Positions 35,828 to 45,017 of a DNA stretch of 64,000 nucleotides are shown here, piece by piece. Every line of letters starts with the position of its first letter. Within the stretch, counting starts at the first letter, position 1. The notes beneath the pieces are model-generated. The model was not told the DNA's origin. It worked only from the letters and a program-made list of their open reading frames with translations, and did not search any database. The DNA lies in assembly GCF_947495735.1 (NCBI RefSeq), contig NZ_CANMAA010000010.1:1-64000 (forward strand), written 5' to 3'. The DNA comes from an uncultured Pseudokineococcus sp. (lineage in GTDB: Bacteria > Actinomycetota > Actinomycetes > Actinomycetales > Quadrisphaeraceae). The position numbers and the translations under genes are program-made.

Positions 35828-36685
35828 TCACGCGGGCGAGAGCGCCACCCGCCCGGTCACGCCGACGAGCGTGCCGCCGCCCACCCAGACGTCCTCGCCC
35901 TCGGCCTCGACGTGCACCCGGCCGCGGCGTCCCAGCGCGGTGCCCTGCGCGGCGACGTACGGGGCCCTCGCGTGCCCGGCCGCCAGGAGCCACTGCGCGA
36001 GGCCGGCGTTGAGGCTGCCCGTCACCGGGTCCTCGTCCACGCCCGCGCCGACGGCGAAGGCACGGACCTCGAACGCCGCCTCGGCGCCCGGCGGGTGCGG
36101 CCCGACGACGCCGAGGTCGAGCCCCTCGAGCTCGGCGAGGTCGGGCGCGAGCGCCAGCACGGCTGCGGCGTCGCGCAGCAGCAGGGAGACCCAGCCGGGG
36201 CCGTTGTCGGTCCACGCGGCGTCGACGACGTCGTCCTCGGCCAGGTGCAGGCCGCGGCGCAGCCGGGCGAGCAGCTCCGCGTCCACCGGCCCGCTGCGCA
36301 CGAGCGGCGGCGCGGCGAAGGCGAGGCGGCCGACGACCGCGGGGTCGCGGCGCACGCGCACCAGCCCGGCGCCGCACTCCTGCACGAGGTGCTCGCCCCG
36401 GGGCGTCCCGCCCGCCTCGAGCCACGCCCGCGCCGACCCCAGCGTCGGGTGCCCCGCGAAGGGGAGCTCTCGCGAGGGGGTGAAGATCCGCAGCCGGTAG
36501 TCGGCGGAGGCGTCCTGCGGCGGCAGCAGGAAGGTGGTCTCCGAGAGGTTCGTCCAGCGCGCGAAGGACTGCATGCGCGCCTCGGACAGGCCCTCGGCGT
36601 CGTGGACGACGGCGACGGGGTTGCCGAGCCCCGGCCCGGCGCCGGGCTCGTCGGTGAACACGTCGACCTGCGAGAAGGGGAGCAC
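35828..36685 (-). CDS. PhzF-family epimerase/isomerase-like protein
   Basis: This 285-residue protein has the PhzF fold. The active-site Glu lies in NLSETTFLL, and the other signatures are RIFTPSRELPFAGHPTLGSA and the second-half GVDEDPVTGSLNAGLAQWL. Some members isomerise phenazine precursors; most have unknown substrates, and no other phenazine gene is nearby. The start is GTG 36685 (LPFSQVDVFTDEPG). It diverges from a small gene at 36905. Confidence 0.9.
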   Translation of the reverse strand: MLPFSQVDVFTDEPGAGPGLGNPVAVVHDAEGLSEARMQSFARWTNLSETTFLLPPQDASADYRLRIFTPSRELPFAGHPTLGSARAWLEAGGTPRGEHLVQECGAGLVRVRRDPAVVGRLAFAAPPLVRSGPVDAELLARLRRGLHLAEDDVVDAAWTDNGPGWVSLLLRDAAAVLALAPDLAELEGLDLGVVGPHPPGAEAAFEVRAFAVGAGVDEDPVTGSLNAGLAQWLLAAGHARAPYVAAQGTALGRRGRVHVEAEGEDVWVGGGTLVGVTGRVALSPA

Positions 36686-36904
36686 CGGGGCAGCCTGTCA
36701 GGCTTGTGCACGCGGTTCCGCGGGGAGCACGCCCCCGGTGGCCGGGCCGCGCCGCAGGTCGTCCGGCCGCAGGTGGTCCGCCCCGGGGGTCCTCCTCAGG
36801 GAGGACGAGCGGGCCCGACCGCGGGCTGATGACGCCCGGGGTGCGCCCGCGGTGGGGTGGTGCGGCACGCCCGCCGCACGAGCCGACCGACGACCGGAGG
36901 AACC

Positions 36905-37159
36905 ATGAGCACCTCGAACCACCCGTCGGGGGCGACGAGCACCCCCGTGCTGGTGCGGGTGGACCTCCCCGAGGAGGCCTCCGGGCCCGGCCTCGCGGCG
37001 TGCGTCCGCAGCATCCGCCTCGCCCTGGCGCGCGGCGGCGTCGTCGTCGACCCGAGCCCGGCCCGCGCCTGGCCGCCGGGGCCCCGGCTCGTGCTCGAGC
37101 ACCTGCGCACCACGGCCGAGCGCCGCGGCCGGCCCTGGGTGGAGCGCCCGCGCGGCTGA
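36905..37159 (+). CDS. Small protein of unknown function
   Basis: This 84-residue soluble protein has no recognised motif. ATG 36905 has an excellent GGAGGA ribosome site 4-9 bases upstream, and third-position GC bias continues to the stop, which supports a real gene. A short hairpin (36789-36806, GTCCTCC with GGAGGAC) lies upstream. It converges on the ABC-2 permease gene. Confidence 0.55.
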   Translation: MSTSNHPSGATSTPVLVRVDLPEEASGPGLAACVRSIRLALARGGVVVDPSPARAWPPGPRLVLEHLRTTAERRGRPWVERPRG

Positions 37160-37171
37160 GCCGGGCTCCCC

Positions 37172-37207
37172 GTCGGTCGAGCGCGCGCCGTCAGTCGAGC
37201 GCGCGCC
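37172..37207. repeat. 18-bp tandem duplication at a gene 3' end
   Basis: gtcggtcgagcgcgcgcc (37172-37189) is followed by a copy with one mismatch (37190-37207). The second copy contains the stop codon and last residues (RALD) of the ABC permease, so the first copy looks like a slippage product beyond the stop. Confidence 0.85.
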
Positions 37208-37999
37208 GCAGGAAGCCGCGGATGCCGGTGGCGGTGAGCAGGGCGAGGAAGCCCAGCAGCGCGAGGACGCACACCCACGCCGGGACGTGCGGGGTGGCGG
37301 GCAGGAGCGAGCCGCGCAGGCCCTCGGAGACGTAGGTCAGGGGGTTGAGCGCCGTGACCACCTGGAACCACGGCAGGACCTCGAGCGAGGCCCACGGGTA
37401 CTGCGCCGCGCCGGTGAACAGCAGGGGCGTCAGGACGAGGGCGAAGACGATGTTGATCTTGCTCGGCGGCACGAGCGTCCCGAGCGTGAGGCCGCCAGCG
37501 GCACCGGTCAGGGCGCCGAGGACGACGAACAGCACGACCCAGCCGAGAGCCCCGGCCTCCCAGGGGATGCCGCCGAGGATCCAGACGCCGAGCGGGAACA
37601 TGGCCGCCGACGCGACGAGGGCCCGCAGCGTCGAGAACGCCATCTTCTCCAGCGCGACGGCGGTGGTCGGCGTCGGCGCGAGCAGCCTGTCCTCGATCTC
37701 CTTGCTGAAGGAGAAGTCGATGACCAGCGGCAGCGCCGTCGTCTGCAGCGCGGTGAGGAACGCCGTCAGGGCCACGATGCCGGGGAAGAGCAGCTCGGCG
37801 TAGCCCTCCTGCAGGAAGCCGAGCGAGCCGAGCACCTGCCCGAAGACGAACAGCAGGAAGACCGGCTGCAGGAGGACCTGCGCGAGGAACGCCGGCATCT
37901 CCCGCCATGTGACGAAGAGGTCCCGCCACAGGATCATCAGCGCCGGCGTCAGCGTGCTCGTCGAGGCCGTGCCGGCCCCTCGCGTGCTGCGGTCGCCGC

Positions 38000-38003
<4 letters not shown>
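37191..38003 (-). CDS. ABC-2 type permease (DrrB-like)
   Basis: The protein has 270 residues with six membrane helices. It belongs to the ABC-2 exporter permeases, with FSKEIEDRLLAPTPTTAVALEKM and VPPSKINIVFALVLTPLLFTGAAQYPW as typical blocks. It pairs with the ATPase encoded just upstream, whose stop overlaps this ATG by 4 bases. Such pairs export antibiotics or lipids; the substrate is unknown. Confidence 0.92.
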
Positions 38004-39061
<1,058 letters not shown>

Positions 39062-39104
39062 CCCGGCATCCTCGCCCGCCCGCCCCCGCCCCGCAGCGGC
39101 GACC

Positions 39105-39803
39105 TCAGGCGCGGCGCCGGACGACGACGACGAGGTCGGTGACCTCCCCGACCTGCCCCTGCGGGCCGAGCGCCTCGCGGGCGGGCGCGTCGACGCGCAG
39201 CGCCTCGAACTCCTCCTCCGGCAGGGCCAGCCCGGCGTGCACCTGCGCCGCCGTCGGGAACTCGTGCCCCGCGTGCCAGCTCCACGACGGCGCGGAGCCG
39301 TGGTCGACCAGCACGAGCACCCCGCCCGGGGCCAGCAGCCCCGCCGCCCGGCGCAGCACCGCCGGCCGGTCCCAGTCGACGGGCGACTGGAGGAAGAAGG
39401 CGCTGACGAGGTCGAACGGGCCCGCCGGCAGCGACTGCTCGAGGTCGTGCTGCTCGGTGGTCACCTCCAGCCCGGCCGCGGCCGCCGCCTCGCGGGTGCG
39501 GGCCAGCGCCGTCGGGGCGACGTCGACCGCCGTGGTCGCCCACCCCTGCGCGGCCAGCCAGAGCGAGTCCCCGCCCTCGCCGCAGCCGAGGTCGAGCGCC
39601 CGCCCCGGCGCCAGCCCCGACACCACCTCCACCAGCAGGGCGTTGGGGCGCCCGCTCCAGATGCGGCCGCGGTCGGCGTAGAAGCCCTCCCACCGCTCCT
39701 GCGTGCTGAGCGAGGCGTCCTCGAGGGCCGCCCGGCCCGCGTCTCCGGGGGCGGCCGCCCGGGAGTCGTGCCCGTGGCCGTGGCCGTGCTGGGGAGCGCT
39801 CAT
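39105..39803 (-). CDS. Class I SAM-dependent methyltransferase
   Basis: The protein has 232 residues. A His/Gly-rich leader (HGHGHGHDS) is followed by a Rossmann-fold methyltransferase with motif I LDLGCGEGGDSLWLA, VDVAP, and GGVLVLVDHG, similar to TehB/thiopurine-type enzymes. The His-rich start may bind metal. Its ATG overlaps the stop of the FAD oxidoreductase gene by 4 bases, so the two are coupled; the pair may detoxify a thiol- or metalloid-reactive compound (inference). Confidence 0.88.
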   Translation of the reverse strand: MSAPQHGHGHGHDSRAAAPGDAGRAALEDASLSTQERWEGFYADRGRIWSGRPNALLVEVVSGLAPGRALDLGCGEGGDSLWLAAQGWATTAVDVAPTALARTREAAAAAGLEVTTEQHDLEQSLPAGPFDLVSAFFLQSPVDWDRPAVLRRAAGLLAPGGVLVLVDHGSAPSWSWHAGHEFPTAAQVHAGLALPEEEFEALRVDAPAREALGPQGQVGEVTDLVVVVRRRA

Positions 39804-40828
39804 GCCGGCGCCGCCACGCGCGCGGCGCGGGCCACGCGGACCGCGGCGGTGGTGTCGTCGTCGACGAGGTCCTTGGTGATCATCGAGCCGGCCGTCATGC
39901 CGGCGGCCGCCGCGGCCAGCACCGGGGCCATCGGCGCGCTCACGTTCCCCGCGACCCAGACGCCCGGCACCGAGGTCGCCCCGGTGGATTCGGCCGGCAC
40001 GTGCTCCCCCAGCGACATCCCGTTCATCACGAGCTCGGCGGGCTCGACGCCCAGGCCGGCCAGCACCCCGCTGCGGGCGACGGCCCGCGACGTCGTCACC
40101 AGCGCCTGCACCGCGACGACGCGCCCGTCCGCGAGGCGCACCGCCTCCACCCGGTCGTCGTCGACCTCGAGGCCGACGACCTCCCCCTCGACCACCTCGA
40201 CGCCCCGAGCCGCCATCCGCTCCGCCTGCTCCGGCGACGGCGCCGGGCCGGTGTGCTGCAGCAGCACCACCCGCTCGCTCCAGCCGCGCCACATGAGGGC
40301 CTGCTCGACGCCGAAGGCGCTCGTCGACAGCACGCCCACCACGCGGTCGGCGACCTCGCGCCCGTGGCAGAAGGGGCAGTGGAGCAGGTCCCTCCCCCAG
40401 CGCTCGGCCAGCCCCGGGACGTCGGGCAGCACGTCGACCGCGCCCGTCGTCACGAGCAGCCGCCGCGCCAGCACCGACCGGCCGTCGTCCAGGCCGACCC
40501 GGAAGCGCGCGGCGCCCGGCCCGCCGTCACCGAGGCGCTCGGCGGTGCGGGCCGTCCCGGTGAGCACGGTCCCGCCGTAGGCCTCGACCTCGGCGCGCCC
40601 GATCGCCACCAGCTCGCGGGGCGGCGTCCCCTCGCGCCCGAGGTAGTTGTGCACGCCGTCGGCCGGGGCGTTGCGCGGCTGTCCGGCGTCGACGACGAGC
40701 GTGCTGCGCAGCGCCCGCGCCGTCGTCAGCGCCCCGGCGAGACCTGCTGCGCCGCCGCCGACCACGACGACGTCGTACTGCTCCTGCAGGAGCTCGCCCT
40801 CGGCGACCTCCCTCTCCTCCGTGCTCAC
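39800..40828 (-). CDS. FAD-dependent pyridine-nucleotide-disulfide oxidoreductase (TrxR-like)
   Basis: The protein has 342 residues. The FAD motif is VVVGGGAAGLAGAL, the redox-active disulfide is CPFC in LLHCPFCHGREV, and the C-terminal FAD motif GVWVAGNVSAPM follows the thioredoxin reductase plan. It lacks evidence for a thioredoxin partner and belongs to the stand-alone TrxR-like group often coupled to XRE-cupin regulators. The start is GTG 40828 with GAGGAG upstream. It diverges from the XRE-cupin gene across an operator-like triplet. Confidence 0.9.
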   Translation of the reverse strand: MSTEEREVAEGELLQEQYDVVVVGGGAAGLAGALTTARALRSTLVVDAGQPRNAPADGVHNYLGREGTPPRELVAIGRAEVEAYGGTVLTGTARTAERLGDGGPGAARFRVGLDDGRSVLARRLLVTTGAVDVLPDVPGLAERWGRDLLHCPFCHGREVADRVVGVLSTSAFGVEQALMWRGWSERVVLLQHTGPAPSPEQAERMAARGVEVVEGEVVGLEVDDDRVEAVRLADGRVVAVQALVTTSRAVARSGVLAGLGVEPAELVMNGMSLGEHVPAESTGATSVPGVWVAGNVSAPMAPVLAAAAAGMTAGSMITKDLVDDDTTAAVRVARAARVAAPA

Positions 40829-40902
40829 ATCTGCTCCTCGCCCGTCCGTGCGGCCACCCGGCTGGCCGCCTCCCGAGGAGAGTGCGCCGGACGCTCCCCC
40901 GT

Positions 40903-40928
40903 GGCAAGGAACGTTGCCGGAACGGCAA
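40903..40928. promoter_or_regulatory. Three alternating GGCAA/TTGCC half-sites
   Basis: GGCAA (40903-40907), TTGCC (40914-40918) and GGCAA (40924-40928) form two overlapping palindromes with 6- and 5-base spacers. The cluster ends 9 bases before the XRE-cupin GTG and lies upstream of the divergent oxidoreductase-methyltransferase operon, so it is a likely operator for that regulator. Confidence 0.65.
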
Positions 40929-40937
40929 ACTGGCCGG

Positions 40938-41531
40938 GTGAGCGACGACGACCTGTCCCCCGTCCTGGACGCGGTCGGCCCGCGGCTGCGCGCGCTGCGG
41001 GTGCAGCACGACCGGACGCTGGCCGACCTCGCGGCGGAGACCGGCATCTCGGTGAGCACGCTGTCGCGCCTGGAGTCCGGGCAGCGGCGCCCCACGCTCG
41101 AGCTGCTGCTGCCGCTGGCCCGCGCGCACCAGGTGCCGCTCGACGAGCTGGTCGACGCGCCCGAGACGGGCGACCCGCGGGTGCGCGCCCGGCCGGTCAC
41201 GCGCGGCGGGATGACGATGGTGCCGCTGACGCGCCGGCCCGGCGGCATCCAGGCGATGAAGCTGCTGCTCCCGCTCGGCTACGGCGCGGGCGCCGAGCAG
41301 CGCACCCACGAGGGCTACGAGTGGCTGTACGTCCTGGACGGCCGCCTGCGCCTGCGGCTGGGGCCGCACGACATGGTCCTCGCCCCCGGCGAGGCCGCGG
41401 AGTTCGACACCCGCACGCCGCACGCCATGGCCAACACCGGCGACGACGTCTGCGAGCTGCTCGCGCTCATGGGCCCGCAGGGCCAGCGCGCGCACCTGCG
41501 GGCGCGGCCGGCGGCGAAGACCGCTCGCTGA
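40938..41531 (+). CDS. XRE-cupin transcriptional regulator
   Basis: The protein has 197 residues. An XRE helix-turn-helix (about 15-70: RALRVQHDRTLADLAAETGISVSTLSRLESGQRRP) is fused to a cupin_2 domain (about 95-185: RTHEGYEWLYVLDGRLRLRLG, LAPGEAAEFDTRTPHAMAN). The cupin pocket probably senses a small effector. It should control itself and the divergent TrxR-like/methyltransferase operon through the half-sites upstream. The start is GTG 40938. Confidence 0.92.
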   Translation: MSDDDLSPVLDAVGPRLRALRVQHDRTLADLAAETGISVSTLSRLESGQRRPTLELLLPLARAHQVPLDELVDAPETGDPRVRARPVTRGGMTMVPLTRRPGGIQAMKLLLPLGYGAGAEQRTHEGYEWLYVLDGRLRLRLGPHDMVLAPGEAAEFDTRTPHAMANTGDDVCELLALMGPQGQRAHLRARPAAKTAR

Positions 41532-41545
41532 GGGCGGCGCCCCGG

Positions 41546-42937
41546 TCAGTCCCGAGGACCCCTCGGCGCCGCGGGAGCCGGGCCGGCCGCTCCCGGTGGC
41601 ACCGGGTCCGCGGCGCCGCCGCTGCCGGCGACGACGGCGCCCGCGGGGTCGGGGGCGCCGTCCAGGGGGTGCGCCAGCTCGTCGGCGGGCAGCCGACCGG
41701 CCGCGAGCGCGACGACGGCGAGGAGCACCGGCGCGGCCCCGGCGACGAGGAACACCGGCTCGAGGCCCAGCGCCGCGCTGGCCGGGCCGGCCAGGGCCAT
41801 GGAGACGGGCATGAACGCGAGCGAGACGAAGAAGTCGAGGCTCGAGACCCGCCCGAGCAGCGACGGCGGGACGCGCCGCTGCAGCAGCGTCCCCCAGATG
41901 ACGGTGGCCGCCTGGAACGTCGCCCCGACCACCGCGCCCGCGACCACCATGACCCACACCGCCGTCGCGACGCCGAAGAGCGCGAGCGGCAGGCACCCGG
42001 CCCCCCAGAGCAGGATCATCACCGTGAGGTAGCGCCGGGGCATCGGCCGCGAGGCGACGACGAGCGAGGCCACCGCACCGCCGACGCCGAAGGCGGCGAG
42101 CACCAGCGCGTGGTCCTGGGGGCCGCCGCCGGCGCGGTCGCGGATCGCGAACGGCGTGAGCACCTCGAGCGGACCGATGACGAGCAGCACCATCACCGAC
42201 GCGAACAGGAGCGTCCACAGCAGCCACGGCGTGCGCCGCATGTAGGCGAAGCCCTCGGCGACGTCGGCCAGCGCGGCCCGCAGCGGGGAGCGCCCGTGGG
42301 CGGCCGCCTCGGCGGCGAGGTCCCGGCGGAGCGGGGTGCGGGGCAGGCCGACGACGCACACCAGCGCCCCGGCGGCCGACACCGCGGCGGCGAGCAGCGC
42401 CGCGCCCGGGGAGGCTGCGGCCACGAGGGCCCCCGCCGCCGCCGGGCCGGCCGCGTTGACGAGGAGCGGGCGCAGGAAGCCCTCGATCCCGTTGGCCTGC
42501 AGCAGCTGGTCGGCGGGCAGGAGCGAGGGCAGCAGCGCCGAGTACGCCGGGTAGTACAGGCCCTGCCCGACGCCGATCAGCGCCGACAGCCCCGCGAGGT
42601 GCCACACCTCCAGGCTCCCGGTGAGGGACAGCGCGGCGGCGGCGGACATGGCGACGAGCTCGGCCGCGGCGACGGCGAGCAGGATGCGCCGCTGCGGCAC
42701 GCGGTCGGCGAGGACCCCGCCGAGCAGGGCGGTGGCGAGCATCCCGACCGCGAAGCCGGCGCTGACCAGCGAGACGGCGGCGGGTCCGCCGCCGAGCGCG
42801 ATCACCTGCCAGACGACCGCCAGCGTCCACAGCCCCGCGGCGGCCAGCGACCCCACCAGGGCCCCGGCGAGCCACCGGTAGCCGGGCGCGCCCAGGGGGA
42901 GCAGCGCGCGGGGCAGCCCGCGCCGGGCGGTGCTCAC
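41546..42937 (-). CDS. MFS transporter, probable exporter
   Basis: This 463-residue protein has about twelve membrane helices of the major facilitator superfamily. The loop between helices 2 and 3 (GGVLADRVPQRRILL) is the classic MFS motif A. It resembles enterobactin-exporter-like (MFS_3) efflux proteins. The C-terminus is a Pro/Ala/Gly-rich tail of about 45 residues. GTG 42937 has AGGAGG upstream. It converges on the XRE-cupin gene with a 14-bp gap. Confidence 0.9.
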   Translation of the reverse strand: MSTARRGLPRALLPLGAPGYRWLAGALVGSLAAAGLWTLAVVWQVIALGGGPAAVSLVSAGFAVGMLATALLGGVLADRVPQRRILLAVAAAELVAMSAAAALSLTGSLEVWHLAGLSALIGVGQGLYYPAYSALLPSLLPADQLLQANGIEGFLRPLLVNAAGPAAAGALVAAASPGAALLAAAVSAAGALVCVVGLPRTPLRRDLAAEAAAHGRSPLRAALADVAEGFAYMRRTPWLLWTLLFASVMVLLVIGPLEVLTPFAIRDRAGGGPQDHALVLAAFGVGGAVASLVVASRPMPRRYLTVMILLWGAGCLPLALFGVATAVWVMVVAGAVVGATFQAATVIWGTLLQRRVPPSLLGRVSSLDFFVSLAFMPVSMALAGPASAALGLEPVFLVAGAAPVLLAVVALAAGRLPADELAHPLDGAPDPAGAVVAGSGGAADPVPPGAAGPAPAAPRGPRD

Positions 42938-43354
42938 GGCGTCCTCCTGGTGGCGTCGACGTCCGCGCGCGAGCGCCGCGCACGGCACGAGTCGACCGCG
43001 GCGGGGCCCGCGGTGGCAAGGGGGTTCCGGCGTCCCGCGCTCGGCCCCTGCGTCGACTCCGCGACCTCGGTCTGCCCGGAGCTCAGGCCCGACGGCGGGT
43101 GGTCCGCGGCGCGCGGCGCCTCAGGCCCGCCACTCCTGCGTGGGGGAGCCCGTAGAGCGCGACGTCCTCGCGCCGTCCGCGCAGCGGCATCCGTCAGCAC
43201 GAGGCAGTCGACGCCGGTCGCGTCGCCGTCTCGCCCGAGATGGAGGTTCCGGTCACCGGACAGCGCCCTCGGTGACCCGGACCTCCATCTCGCCGAGGCG
43301 CAGGCCCGGGCTCGCACGGCTCCACCGCGACCGGTGGCCCCAGCTCGGGCGCGA
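42938..43354. other. Intergenic region with no credible gene
   Basis: These 417 bases lie between the MFS start and the LLM-hemerythrin stop. Open frames here are Arg/Ala-rich and lack codon bias or ribosome sites. The only structured element is the hairpin at 43236-43292. Confidence 0.6.
43236..43292 (-). terminator. Large hairpin downstream of the LLM-hemerythrin gene
   Basis: Two 23-base arms (43236-43258 and 43270-43292) are complementary at 21 positions, with an 11-base loop. It lies about 60 bases past the stop of the minus-strand gene, and probably ends its transcription. Confidence 0.6.
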
Positions 43355-44938
43355 TCAGACGAACCCCAGCCGCGCGAGCGGCTCGACGAGCTCGCGCTCC
43401 TCGTAGGACAGGTGGCTCAGCAGGACGTCGCTGAGCAGGTCCACCGCGGCCCGCACCTCCTCGACGCCGGCGGGTCCCGGCGCGGCGACGGACGCGACGA
43501 GCGCGCGGTCCACGCGCTCGAGCACGTCGTGGATCGCGTGGTGCTCCTCCTCGAGCCGGTCCACCACCGGGCCGAGCCGCGGGTCGCCGCTGCGCAGGTG
43601 GGGGAACATGCTGCGGTCCTCGATGGTGTGGTGCGTCGTCACGACGCGGCAGTAGCTCTCGCAGTAGGTCCCGAGCGTCCAGGCGTTCTGCCGCAGCGTC
43701 ATGGTCGCGATGTGGCTGCGCGCCTGACCCGGGCTCGTGGCTCCCGCCCCCACCTGCTCCACGAGGTCGTGCAGCTGCGCGAGCTCGGAGCGCAGGTGGT
43801 CGTGGACGCTGATGAGGTGGCCGCCCTGGGTCGCCTCGTCCTCGGTGTAGGTGCGGCCCGGCTCGGGCGCGGGGCCGGTCGGGCGGGCCGACTCGTCCCA
43901 CACCCGCTCGCGGCTGCGGCGCACGCCGTCGTCCGGCGTGGGGACCACGGGCAGACCCGGGGCCGCGGACGACGTCCCGGCGGCGACCCGCGGGACGAGG
44001 ACCTCGTCGACCACGGGCGAGGCCGAGGTGACGTCGCCGCCGGCCCGCGCCCCGCGCTCGGCGTCGACGACCTCGCGCACCCCGGGCGCGACCTCGGCGG
44101 CGAACCGTCGCAGGTCGTCGGGGTCGTCGCTGCCGAGGAGGAAGCCGCTGAGCCCTTCCGACAGCGCGAGATCGGCGAGCTCCTCGACCCACTGCTCGGC
44201 CGGCCCCTGCAGCGGACCGGTGGAGCGGCGGGTGAAGCGCCCGCTCAGGTTGAGCAGGCGGCGCACGTCACCGGGCGCGCGGCCCGCGGCCAGCGCGGCC
44301 TCGTCCACGGCGGCGTTCCCGCGCTCGAGGTCGCCCGGCTGGAGGTAGCCCGTGGAGGGCAGCCAGCCGTCGGCGAGGCGCCCGGTGAGCTCGAGCATGC
44401 GGGGCCCGTACGCGCCGACCCAGATCCCGACGTCGTGCGCCGGCGCCGGGCCGCGCTTCGCCCCGACGACGCGGTGCACGTCGCCCTCGAGGCGCACGCC
44501 GCCCCGTGCGGACGCGTCCCAGGTCTGCCGCAGCACCGCGATGGCCTCCTCGAGCCCGAGGACCGCCTCCCGCGGCGTGAGCCGGCGGGCCCCCATGGCC
44601 TCGATGGCGTCCCAGAAGGCGCCGGCGCCGAGCCCCAGCTCGACGCGCCCGCCGCTCAGCAGGTCCAGGCTCGCCACCGAGCGCGCGAGCACGGCCGGCG
44701 GCCGCAGCGGCAGGTTGACGACGTTCGGCGCGACCCGCAGCCGCGTCGTGCTCGCGGCGACCCAGGACAGCAGCGTCCAGGTGTCGAGGAAGCCGGGCTG
44801 GTACGGGTGGTCCTGGAACGTGGCCAGGTCGAGGCCCACGGCCTCGCAGAGGCGGGCGAGCTCCACCACGCGCCCCGGGTCCGCCGCCGAGGGGGTGAGG
44901 AAGGCCCCGAAGAGCAGGTCGTGGCCGTGGTCGGTCAC
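43355..44938 (-). CDS. LLM-class flavin oxidoreductase fused to a hemerythrin domain
   Basis: The protein has 527 residues. The luciferase-like monooxygenase domain (about 1-310: FGAFLTPSAADPGRVVELARLCEAVGLDLATFQDHPYQPGFLDTW, LGLGAGAFWD, GIWVGAYGPRMLELTGRLADGW) uses FMN or F420. After a Pro/Ala linker, a hemerythrin domain (about 375-527) supplies the di-iron ligands: HDHLRSEL, HHTIEDRSMFPHL, EEEHHAIH and SHLSYEERELVEPL. The fusion would couple an oxygen or redox sensor/binder to a flavin-type reductase. The reading frame is continuous through the linker, so this is not a sequencing join. The start is GTG or ATG at 44938 (TDHGHDLLFGAF). Confidence 0.9.
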   Translation of the reverse strand: MTDHGHDLLFGAFLTPSAADPGRVVELARLCEAVGLDLATFQDHPYQPGFLDTWTLLSWVAASTTRLRVAPNVVNLPLRPPAVLARSVASLDLLSGGRVELGLGAGAFWDAIEAMGARRLTPREAVLGLEEAIAVLRQTWDASARGGVRLEGDVHRVVGAKRGPAPAHDVGIWVGAYGPRMLELTGRLADGWLPSTGYLQPGDLERGNAAVDEAALAAGRAPGDVRRLLNLSGRFTRRSTGPLQGPAEQWVEELADLALSEGLSGFLLGSDDPDDLRRFAAEVAPGVREVVDAERGARAGGDVTSASPVVDEVLVPRVAAGTSSAAPGLPVVPTPDDGVRRSRERVWDESARPTGPAPEPGRTYTEDEATQGGHLISVHDHLRSELAQLHDLVEQVGAGATSPGQARSHIATMTLRQNAWTLGTYCESYCRVVTTHHTIEDRSMFPHLRSGDPRLGPVVDRLEEEHHAIHDVLERVDRALVASVAAPGPAGVEEVRAAVDLLSDVLLSHLSYEERELVEPLARLGFV

Positions 44939-45017
44939 CAGTCGTCTCCCGTCCTGCCGGTCCGGGCCGGACCGGCGCTCGCCCGCGCCGCCCCGACCTC
45001 GTGCGGGGCAGCGGCTC

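Noticed and set aside
42934-43317. 127-residue minus-strand protein
   Set aside because: It is Arg-rich, has no ribosome site or homologous motif, and reads through the hairpin at 43236-43292.
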